Assembly (NCBI GenBank): GCA_002388885.1
Contig: DGNI01000192.1
Location: 3,822 to 18,523 of the forward strand
Direction of reading: 5' to 3'
Length of the DNA stretch: 14,702 nt
DNA from: Parvularculaceae bacterium UBA4496
GTDB taxonomy: Bacteria > Pseudomonadota > Alphaproteobacteria > Caulobacterales > Parvularculaceae
Position numbers and translations under genes: made by a program. Every line of letters starts with the position of its first letter. Positions within the stretch are counted from its first letter, which is position 1. This document shows, in pieces, positions 7,357 to 12,467 of the stretch. The notes under the pieces were generated by a model. The model was not told where the DNA came from, did not search any database, and saw only the letters and a program-made list of their open reading frames with translations.

Positions 7357-8745
7357 ATGAAAGAGACCCCCTACGGCCCGGTCTATGACAACGTGCTTGA
7401 AGGTATCGGCAAGACGCCGCTGGTCAAAATCTCAAGCATCGATACGGGGCCTTGCGTGCTCTTTCTGAAGCTTGAATCGAACAACCCCGGCGGCTCTATC
7501 AAGGACCGCATCGGCGTCGCCATGATCGAGGCGGCCGAGAAGGAGGGAAAGCTCAAACCGGGCGGGACGATTATCGAAGCGACGGCGGGGAACACCGGCC
7601 TCGCTCTGGCGCTGGTCGCCGCCCAGAAAGGCTACAAGACCATCATTGTCGTTCCCGACAAGATGGCGCAGGAAAAGATCTTTCACTTGAAAGCGCTCGG
7701 CGCCGATGTGCGCCTGACGCGTTCCGATGTGGGCAAGGGGCACCCTGAATATTATCAGGATATGGCCGAGCGTATCGCTGAAGAAACCGGCGCCTTTTAC
7801 GTCAACCAGTTTGGCAACGCGGCGAATCCGAAAGCGCATTACGAAGCGACGGGCCCGGAAATCCTCGGGCAGATGGACGGCGATGTTGACGCCATTGTCG
7901 CGGGCGTCGGCTCGGCGGGGACCATCACCGGGCTGTCGCGTTTCTTCAAGGAGAAGTCGCCGAAAACCGACGTCATCCTCGCTGACCCGAAGGGCTCGAT
8001 CCTGACCGACTATGTGAACACGGGCAAAATTCCGAACGAACTGGGGAGCTGGCTGGTGGAAGGCATCGGCGAGGATTTCATTCCCGACATCGCCGACCTT
8101 TCACACGTCAAACGCGCCTACGACATCACCGACAAGGAGAGCTTCGAGGCGGCGCGTGGCCTTCTCAAGAAAGAAGGCATTCTCGGCGGCTCATCCTCCG
8201 GCACCATCCTCGCCGCAGCGCTGAAATACTGCCGCGCGCAGAAAGAGAAAAAACGCGTCGTCGCCTTCGTCTGCGACCGCGGCGACAAATATCTCTCTAA
8301 AATGTTCAACGACTACTGGATGTACGACCAGGGCTTTTTGAAGCGCCCGCCCCGCGGCGATCTCACCGATCTCATCACCCGGCGCCATTCCGAACGTGCG
8401 ACCATTACCGTGCAGCCCGACGACACGCTGATGCAAGCCTACGGCAAGATGAAACTTTACGACATCTCGCAGCTCCCCGTACTCGACGAAGACGGCGCAG
8501 TCACCGGGCTCCTTGACGAGGAAGACCTTCTCTTCGCCATTGTGCGCAATCGTGACAAGTTCCGCGATCCGGTGAAATCGGCCATGACCTATCGCGTCGA
8601 AACCGTCGACGCCAAACAGGACATGCAGTCTCTGCTGCCGATCTTCGCCAAGGGTCACGTCGCCGTCGTTCTGAACAACGGCAAGTTCGAAGGACTGATC
8701 ACGCGGACGGACTTGTTGAATTATCTGAGGTTGCAGGTGGCTTGA
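7357..8745 (+). CDS. cbs: Cystathionine beta-synthase with C-terminal CBS-domain pair
   Basis: A 462-residue PLP enzyme of the cysteine synthase fold. An AAGGAA ribosome binding site (7344-7349) precedes the ATG. The catalytic domain (about 5-330) has the PLP lysine Lys49 in NNPGGSIKDRIG, the substrate loop EATAGNTGLALA (74-85), the phosphate loop GVGSAGTITG (183-192) and the pyridine-nitrogen serine region GGSSSGT (277-283). DRGDKYLSKMFND (307-319) is the conserved end of cystathionine beta-synthases. Residues 340-460 hold two CBS repeats (around ITVQPDDTLMQA and VETVDAKQDMQ). No heme-binding N-terminal extension is present, unlike the mammalian enzyme. It condenses homocysteine and serine to cystathionine. 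The cystathionine gamma-lyase-type gene 2.5 kb downstream supplies the second step of reverse transsulfuration. The gene overlaps the start of the next one by one base, so they form an operon. Confidence 0.93.
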   Translation: MKETPYGPVYDNVLEGIGKTPLVKISSIDTGPCVLFLKLESNNPGGSIKDRIGVAMIEAAEKEGKLKPGGTIIEATAGNTGLALALVAAQKGYKTIIVVPDKMAQEKIFHLKALGADVRLTRSDVGKGHPEYYQDMAERIAEETGAFYVNQFGNAANPKAHYEATGPEILGQMDGDVDAIVAGVGSAGTITGLSRFFKEKSPKTDVILADPKGSILTDYVNTGKIPNELGSWLVEGIGEDFIPDIADLSHVKRAYDITDKESFEAARGLLKKEGILGGSSSGTILAAALKYCRAQKEKKRVVAFVCDRGDKYLSKMFNDYWMYDQGFLKRPPRGDLTDLITRRHSERATITVQPDDTLMQAYGKMKLYDISQLPVLDEDGAVTGLLDEEDLLFAIVRNRDKFRDPVKSAMTYRVETVDAKQDMQSLLPIFAKGHVAVVLNNGKFEGLITRTDLLNYLRLQVA

Positions 8746-9233
8746 TGATGCGCGCACTTGCCGAATGCAATTCCGATTATGAAACGAACCTCGTTGAGCG
8801 CATTCAAAACGGTGATTGGCAAGTCACAAGCGTGTTTGAAAAAAGGGGCGAGGATCTGCCTTTCGCATATACAATAGGCATTTTTCAAAATTTTGGTCAG
8901 CCCGAATTACTTATGGTCGGCCCTGATTCAAAAAGCGCCGCTCACTATGTAAATAGATACGGCGCTTTGATAAAAGAAAAAGGCGAAACTTATGCGCCGG
9001 ATAACTTCTACTCGGGCATCATGGATAATCTTGACGTTTGCATGATAAATGCAAACTCCGAAGCAAAGGACGAATACACGCTTTCGTGTAACTGGTATTA
9101 TCGAGGGCGAGATTATCCTCTGATGCAATGCATATGGCCTTCAAGTAAAGGCTTCTGGCCTTGGGACCCGCACGCGTGGGACGACTACAAAAAGCTGCAA
9201 CCTCTCTACGGAAAACCACCTAGAATCCAGTAA
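8745..9233 (+). CDS. DUF4262 domain protein, AT-rich
   Basis: A 162-residue protein of unknown function that matches the DUF4262 pattern: FAYTIGIFQNFGQPELLMVG (residues 40-59) near the N-terminus, and RDYPLMQCIWPSSKGFWPWDP towards the C-terminus, close to the family's 'YP..Q..WPD..G.FPW'. I know of no biochemical role for the family. The likely start is the ATG at 8745, whose A is the last base of the previous stop (TGATGATG); a second ATG at 8748 is equally possible, and AGGTGG (8735-8740) serves either. The gene ends one base before the next ATG, so it sits tightly within the cystathionine beta-synthase operon. Bases 8821-9000 are 43% GC by hand count against 63% for 9361-9420, which suggests later acquisition. 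No signal peptide or membrane segment is visible. Confidence 0.82.
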   Translation: MMRALAECNSDYETNLVERIQNGDWQVTSVFEKRGEDLPFAYTIGIFQNFGQPELLMVGPDSKSAAHYVNRYGALIKEKGETYAPDNFYSGIMDNLDVCMINANSEAKDEYTLSCNWYYRGRDYPLMQCIWPSSKGFWPWDPHAWDDYKKLQPLYGKPPRIQ

Positions 9234-9234
9234 C

Positions 9235-9579
9235 ATGAACATCTACGGCCTCAAAAACTGCGATACCTGCCGCAAGGCGTTAAAGGCGCTCGATGGCGCG
9301 AAAGTGCGTTATTCCTTTCATGACGTGCGCGAGGAAACGCCGACGAAAACACAGATCGGCAGCTGGGCAAAGGCTGTCGGCACGGACAAACTCCTCAACA
9401 CACGCTCGACCACCTGGCGCGGGCTTTCAGACGCTGACAAAGAAAACGTCACCGAAAAGAAAGCCGTCGACCTGATGGCGACGCATCCAACATTGATCAA
9501 ACGCCCGGTTATCGAAAACGGGCCGACGCAGGTTTTTGTAGGCTGGACAAAAGATGTGGAGGATGAGGTGTTGGGCTAA
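9235..9579 (+). CDS. ArsC/Spx-family thioredoxin-fold protein
   Basis: A 114-residue protein of normal family length. It begins MNIYGLKNCDTCRKALKALD, the first strand and helix of the ArsC/Spx fold with a CxxC pair, Cys9 and Cys12. Further hallmarks are LLNTRSTTWRGL (53-64) and HPTLIKRPVIENG (84-96), whose Arg90 corresponds to the conserved RP motif of ArsC-like proteins. It has no N-terminal arsenate-type HX3CX3R motif and no arsenic-resistance neighbours, so a detoxifying arsenate reductase is unlikely; a YffB/Spx-like thiol oxidoreductase is more plausible. Its start lies one base after the DUF4262 stop without a good ribosome binding site, implying translational coupling. Location in a cysteine-synthesis operon is compatible with thiol redox work, but that is inference. 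Confidence 0.87.
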   Translation: MNIYGLKNCDTCRKALKALDGAKVRYSFHDVREETPTKTQIGSWAKAVGTDKLLNTRSTTWRGLSDADKENVTEKKAVDLMATHPTLIKRPVIENGPTQVFVGWTKDVEDEVLG

Positions 9580-9584
9580 CGTCT

Positions 9585-9707
9585 CTTCCCCCGTTTACGG
9601 GGGAAGTGCCGGCCCGGACTTGTCCGGGACCGGCGATGGGGGCAAGGCAACACTCGCGGCACACCCCCTCCGTCCCTTCGGGACACCTTCCCCGCAAGCG
9701 GGGGAGG
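9585..9707. repeat. Mosaic palindromic repeat element with four hairpins
   Basis: Four hairpins lie in a row. H1 (9585-9606) is CTTCCCCCG-TTTA-CGGGGGAAG, a perfect 9-bp stem. H2 (9608-9634) has arms GCCGG/CCGGC and CCCGGA/TCCGGG with one bulged A. H3 (9672-9684) is GTCCC-TTC-GGGAC. H4 (9686-9707) is CCTTCCCCG-CAAG-CGGGGGAGG, 9 bp with one G-U. H1 and H4 have near-identical arms, so the whole is also bounded by related ends. It fills the gap between the ArsC/Spx-like gene and the UPF0178 gene, starting six bases after a stop. No U-tract follows any stem. Such composite C-run/G-run palindromes are, to my knowledge, dispersed repeats in many alphaproteobacterial genomes; copy number must be checked. 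Confidence 0.8.
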
Positions 9708-9728
9708 AAATCACAAGAAGCAATACCA

Positions 9729-10187
9729 ATGACCAAACCCATCCGCATCCTCGTTGACGCCGACGCCTGCCCGGTAAAGGAAGAAATATACAAGGTCGCG
9801 TTCCGCTACGGTGTTTCCGTGACGGTCGTCGCCAATCAGCCGATCCGCACGCCCAAACACGAACTCATCACCCGCATCACCGTCACAGACGGCTATGACG
9901 CCGCCGACGATTATGTCGCCGAACACGCGGGCGAACATACGGTCGTTATCACCGCCGATATTCTGCTGGCCGAGCGCTGCCTCAAAAACGATGCAACGGT
10001 CATCAGCCCCAAGGGCGAGCCCTTCACCAAAGATTCCATCGGCTCGGCCATCGCCGCCCGCGCCCTGATGGCGGATCTGCGCGCCGGCGCGGAGGGCGTT
10101 TCCGGCGGGCCGGCGCCGTTTCAGAAAGCCGACCGGTCGCGGTTCCTGCAGGTGCTTGATGAAGCGATCGTGCGCCTGCGCCGCTAG
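9729..10187 (+). CDS. YaiI/YqxD family protein (UPF0178, DUF188)
   Basis: A 152-residue protein of typical length for the family. It begins MTKPIRILVDADACPVKEEI, where the Asp10 and Asp12 cluster (VDADACPVK) is the family signature; VTDGYDAADDYVAEHA (53-68), VVITADILLAERCL (73-86) and the GEPFTKDSIGSAIAARALM region (96-114) follow. The pattern of conserved aspartates recalls PIN-type nucleases, but no activity is established that I know of. The ATG at 9729 is chosen because anything upstream in frame would translate the palindromic repeat. The ribosome binding site is weak (AAGAAG just upstream). It is followed by an hsp20 gene with its own promoter. Confidence 0.93.
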   Translation: MTKPIRILVDADACPVKEEIYKVAFRYGVSVTVVANQPIRTPKHELITRITVTDGYDAADDYVAEHAGEHTVVITADILLAERCLKNDATVISPKGEPFTKDSIGSAIAARALMADLRAGAEGVSGGPAPFQKADRSRFLQVLDEAIVRLRR

Positions 10188-10200
10188 CGAGCCACAGCCC

Positions 10201-10228
10201 CTTGACGAACGCCCATCCGTTTCTATCT
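10201..10228 (+). promoter_or_regulatory. Putative RpoH (heat-shock sigma) promoter for hsp20
   Basis: CTTGAC (10201-10206), preceded by CCC, is followed after 16 bases by CTATCT (10223-10228). This resembles the alphaproteobacterial heat-shock sigma pattern (CTTG, then a C-rich CTAT-T type -10 after about 16-18 bases) better than a sigma-70 site. The start of transcription would be around 10234-10236, just before the first leader hairpin, giving a leader of about 77 bases. The match is by eye only. Confidence 0.5.
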
Positions 10229-10239
10229 CATTTAAGTCA

Positions 10240-10315
10240 ACGGGCGCGCTCCCTTTGGCGGCCCGTCTGACATTGTTTCACATGTTTGAGACAGCAAAAG
10301 GAGCAATGTCACATG
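10240..10315 (+). promoter_or_regulatory. Candidate RNA thermometer in the hsp20 leader
   Basis: The leader folds by eye into two adjacent hairpins. The first has ACGGGC (10240-10245) pairing with GCCCGT (10261-10266). The second has TGACATTGTTTC (10268-10279) pairing with GGAGCAATGTCA (10300-10311), a continuous 12-bp helix with two G-U pairs and a 20-base loop. The Shine-Dalgarno GGAG (10300-10303) pairs with UUUC, and the helix ends one base before the ATG (10313). This is the arrangement of heat-labile RNA thermometers (ROSE and FourU types) that control small heat-shock genes in alphaproteobacteria and enterobacteria. The anti-SD here is UUGUUUC, not the ROSE consensus U(U/C)GCU, so it may be a variant class. 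Confidence 0.6.
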
Positions 10316-10804
10316 TTCAGACCGCTTACGCTTTTTAACCGCAGCCGCAACGCGCCCGCCATGCGCGATGAAGGTTCGGGCGATCCATTCTATCAGTTGC
10401 ACCGGGAAATGAACCGTCTGTTCGACGACTTCTGGTCAGACTTCGGCGCGCCTTCCTATTTCACCGGCGATCGCGGCCGCGCCAGGCCGGTTCATGTGGA
10501 CTACCGGGAGACTGACCGCTCGCTCGAAATCGACGCCGAACTGCCGGGCGTTGAGGAAGACGACATAGACGTCCAGTTGAGCGACAACCTTCTCACCATC
10601 AAGGCCGAAACGAAGTTCGAGGAAGAAAAGAACGGTAATGCAACCCGCAGCTATTCGTCCTTTTCGCGCTCCATCGCCCTTCCCTATGAGGTCGATAGCG
10701 ACCGGGTCGAGGCGACCTTCAAGAACGGCGTTTTGAAGTTGTCCCTGCCGAAACCGCCCGAAGTTGCGGCGAAGACCAAAAAGATCGCCGTGCACAAGGG
10801 GTGA
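10313..10804 (+). CDS. Small heat-shock protein, Hsp20/alpha-crystallin family
   Basis: A 163-residue cytosolic chaperone that binds unfolding proteins without ATP and hands them to DnaK/ClpB. The ATG at 10313 follows AAAAGGAG (10296-10303) at nine bases. The N-terminal arm (1-57) is aromatic and Arg-rich, with FYQLHREMNRLFDDFW (26-41), typical of Hsp20 class A oligomerisation arms. The alpha-crystallin domain (about 58-148) contains VDYRETDRSLEIDAELPGV, the family's start, and ends with the signature NGVLKLSLPK (138-147). A C-terminal I-x-V motif (Ile158-Ala-Val160), the hook that links dimers, is present. An RpoH-like promoter and a leader that hides its ribosome binding site point to control at both the transcript and translation level. 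It appears to be monocistronic. Confidence 0.95.
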   Translation: MFRPLTLFNRSRNAPAMRDEGSGDPFYQLHREMNRLFDDFWSDFGAPSYFTGDRGRARPVHVDYRETDRSLEIDAELPGVEEDDIDVQLSDNLLTIKAETKFEEEKNGNATRSYSSFSRSIALPYEVDSDRVEATFKNGVLKLSLPKPPEVAAKTKKIAVHKG

Positions 10805-10819
10805 TGCTTGCTGCCCAGC

Positions 10820-10934
10820 GAACAGAAAAGCCGCACAACGCCGAGGCGAGTGCGGCTTAAAAAAATACACCTTATCTGTTGAATTCTTCCAGATTTTCCA
10901 GTGTTGGTGGATAGATATCCCCGCCCTTTGGAAT
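10820..10934 (-). ncRNA. Speculative small RNA on the minus strand
   Basis: A perfect TATAAT (complement of 10941-10946) lies about 85 bases upstream of the minus-strand terminator-like hairpin at 10828-10858. Transcription from it would give an RNA of about 110 bases with no ATG-initiated reading frame. A -35 matching TTGACA is absent at 16-18 bp spacing (the sequences there read GCGAAC, AGCGAA or CAGCGA), which lowers confidence. It does not resemble any RNA family that I can recognise. Confidence 0.25.
10824..10858 (-). terminator. Intrinsic-terminator-like hairpin facing the minus strand
   Basis: AAGCCGCAC (10828-10836) pairs perfectly with GTGCGGCTT (10850-10858); an inner CGC/GCG extension closes the loop. 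Read on the minus strand the stem is followed by TTTTCTGTT, a usable U-tract. Read on the plus strand it is followed by TTAAAAAAA, which is poor for terminating hsp20. The orientation therefore suggests that something is transcribed leftward from this intergenic region, although it could still act weakly in both directions. Confidence 0.55.
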
Positions 10935-11019
10935 GGTCTTATTATACGCGTGAAGTCATGTTGTTCGCTGCGCGTGGAAAGCGCGCGCGAAAGACGGGAA
11001 AGGTTTGTCCGTATGGAAA

Positions 11020-11114
11020 AGTTGCACAAGAATCGTTCTCCAAGTTGCACAACAATCGGCTGGAGCCCAAGGAATAAGCCGTTTGAGCGCATCGCGCGAT
11101 CGGGGTTGTGCAAC
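11020..11114. repeat. Three GTTGCACAA-type motifs upstream of the gamma-lyase-type gene
   Basis: Two direct copies, AGTTGCACAAGAATCG (11020-11035) and AGTTGCACAACAATCG (11043-11058), are identical at 15 of 16 positions and 23 bases apart. A third copy is inverted: GTTGTGCAAC (11105-11114). The core GTTG-N2-CAAC is itself a short inverted repeat, as expected of a dimeric regulator's half-sites. The cluster lies 87-182 bases upstream of the cystathionine gamma-lyase-type start. The regulator is unknown. Confidence 0.5.
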
Positions 11115-11201
11115 ATTGGCTCCACCGCACGCCGGCTACTTTCGCGGCTGGCAATCGGCGCGAGACCGCGTTAAGCCCGTCATCAACAATCGGGAGCCCC
11201 C

Positions 11202-12371
11202 ATGAGCAGCGACAAGAAAAACCGCCCCGCCTTTGCAACGCGCGTCATCCACGCCGGGCAGGAACACGACCCCACGACCGGCGCGGTGATGCAGCCGATT
11301 TATCAGACATCGACCTATGCGCAGGAAAGCCCCGGCGTGCACAAGGGGTTCGTTTACGCTCGCGGCGCCAACCCCACGCGGTTCGCCTATGAACGCTGCA
11401 TCGCCGATCTTGAAAACGGATCGCGCGGTTTCGCCTTCGCATCCGGAATGGCGGCGATTGCGACCATGCTGGAGCTTTTTCCGGCGGGTTCGAACGTCAT
11501 CGCCATGGACGATGTTTACGGCGGCACATTTCGTCTGTTCGAACGGGTACGGAGAGATTCCGCGAATTTATCCTTCACCTATGTCGATCTGACGAAGCCG
11601 GAAAATTTCGAAACGGCGATCACGTCTGAAACCAAACTCGTCTGGCTCGAAACGCCGACCAACCCTCTGTTGAAAATCGTCGACATCGAAGCGATTGCAA
11701 AAATCGCAAAGAAGCGCGGCGTTGTCGTCGGCTGCGATAACACCTTTGCTTCGCCCTATTGCCAGCGTCCGCTTGATCATGGCGCCGACATCGTCATGCA
11801 CTCGGCGACGAAATATCTTGGCGGTCATTCGGATGTTATCGGCGGCGTGCTGATTGTGGACGACAAGGATCTCGGCGACCGGCTGGCGTTCCTGCAGAAC
11901 TCCATCGGGGGCATTCAGGCGCCGTTCGATTCGTTCCTCGCCCTGCGCGGATTGAAAACGCTGGCGCTGCGGCTTGAGCGGTCCTCGTCAAACGCCATGG
12001 CGCTTTCCGAATGGCTGGACGCGCACCGCGCCATCGAACGGGTCAACTATCCGGGGCTCAAATCCCACCCCGGGCACGCAACTGCGAAGCGCCAAATGGA
12101 CGCCTTCGGCGGTATGGTGACAATTTTCGTGAAAGGCGGACTCGATGCGGCCAAGGCGATGCTAGAACGGGTCGAACTTTTCACCCTCGCCGAATCGCTT
12201 GGCGGTGTTGAAAGCCTGATCGAGCATCCGGGCATCATGACCCACGCCTCGATCCCGCCTGAACGCCGCGCCGAACTCGGCGTCGATGATTCACTCGTCC
12301 GGCTTTCGGTCGGCGTCGAAGACCTCGAGGACCTCCGCCGCGATCTTGAAAACGCGCTTGCCGGGCTTTGA
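11202..12371 (+). CDS. Cystathionine gamma-lyase-type PLP enzyme (Cys/Met metabolism family)
   Basis: A 389-residue PLP enzyme of normal length. Family marks are VYARGANPTR (51-60, with phosphate-binding Tyr52 and Arg54), FASGMAAIA (79-87), VYGGTFRLF (105-113, with stacking Tyr106), LETPTNP (149-155), the PLP lysine Lys204 in HSATKYLGGHSD (200-211), and TLAESLGGVESLIEHPG (328-344). Cystathionine gamma-lyase, gamma-synthase and related lyases share these motifs and cannot be told apart by motif alone. The cystathionine beta-synthase nearby favours the lyase, which splits cystathionine to cysteine, 2-oxobutyrate and ammonia. Odd point: the residue before the phosphate-binding Tyr is Val51, where human cystathionine gamma-lyase has Glu59. 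The ATG follows GGGAG (11192-11196) closely. The gene is preceded by the repeated GTTGCACAA motifs and is probably transcribed alone. Confidence 0.88.
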   Translation: MSSDKKNRPAFATRVIHAGQEHDPTTGAVMQPIYQTSTYAQESPGVHKGFVYARGANPTRFAYERCIADLENGSRGFAFASGMAAIATMLELFPAGSNVIAMDDVYGGTFRLFERVRRDSANLSFTYVDLTKPENFETAITSETKLVWLETPTNPLLKIVDIEAIAKIAKKRGVVVGCDNTFASPYCQRPLDHGADIVMHSATKYLGGHSDVIGGVLIVDDKDLGDRLAFLQNSIGGIQAPFDSFLALRGLKTLALRLERSSSNAMALSEWLDAHRAIERVNYPGLKSHPGHATAKRQMDAFGGMVTIFVKGGLDAAKAMLERVELFTLAESLGGVESLIEHPGIMTHASIPPERRAELGVDDSLVRLSVGVEDLEDLRRDLENALAGL

Positions 12372-12467
12372 TGCGCACCACCTCACGCCGGCATCCCGTG
12401 ACAAGACGGCAAAGCCTGTTAGAGTCACGCCCCAAGACAAAGGGCGTCAGCCCGGGAAGGTTTATCC

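Larger units (their letters stand above)
10805..11201. other. 397-base gene-free intergenic region
   Basis: No convincing coding sequence is visible on either strand; open frames here lack domain-like composition and overlap real genes. It holds a 9-bp hairpin close to the hsp20 stop, a minus-strand TATAAT, and three GTTGCACAA motifs, all listed separately. The last 75 bases before the gamma-lyase-type gene are GC-rich with no clear promoter that I could identify. Confidence 0.7.

Noticed and set aside
9235..9579. Arsenic-resistance arsenate reductase
   Set aside because: The CxxC arrangement and absence of any ars neighbours fit the Spx/YffB-like branch better; the fold alone does not show arsenate reduction.
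9606..9728. N-terminal extension of the UPF0178 protein reading through the repeat
   Set aside because: It would translate the palindromic element, which has no protein-like conservation, and the family starts near MTKPIRILVDAD.
10824..10865. Standard rho-independent terminator for hsp20 on the plus strand
   Set aside because: The hairpin is strong, but the plus-strand tail is TTAAAAAAA, not a U-tract; the tail is correct only for the minus strand.
10436..11125. 229-codon minus-strand open frame overlapping hsp20 and the following intergenic region
   Set aside because: Most of it is the antisense of hsp20, no ribosome binding site was evident, and it shows no recognisable domain.
11020..11201. 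SAM-II or another known riboswitch before the gamma-lyase-type gene
   Set aside because: The pseudoknot-like pairing is suggestive, but I cannot find the conserved SAM-II core sequence, and the helices are more widely spaced than in that class. Kept only as an unexplained repeat.
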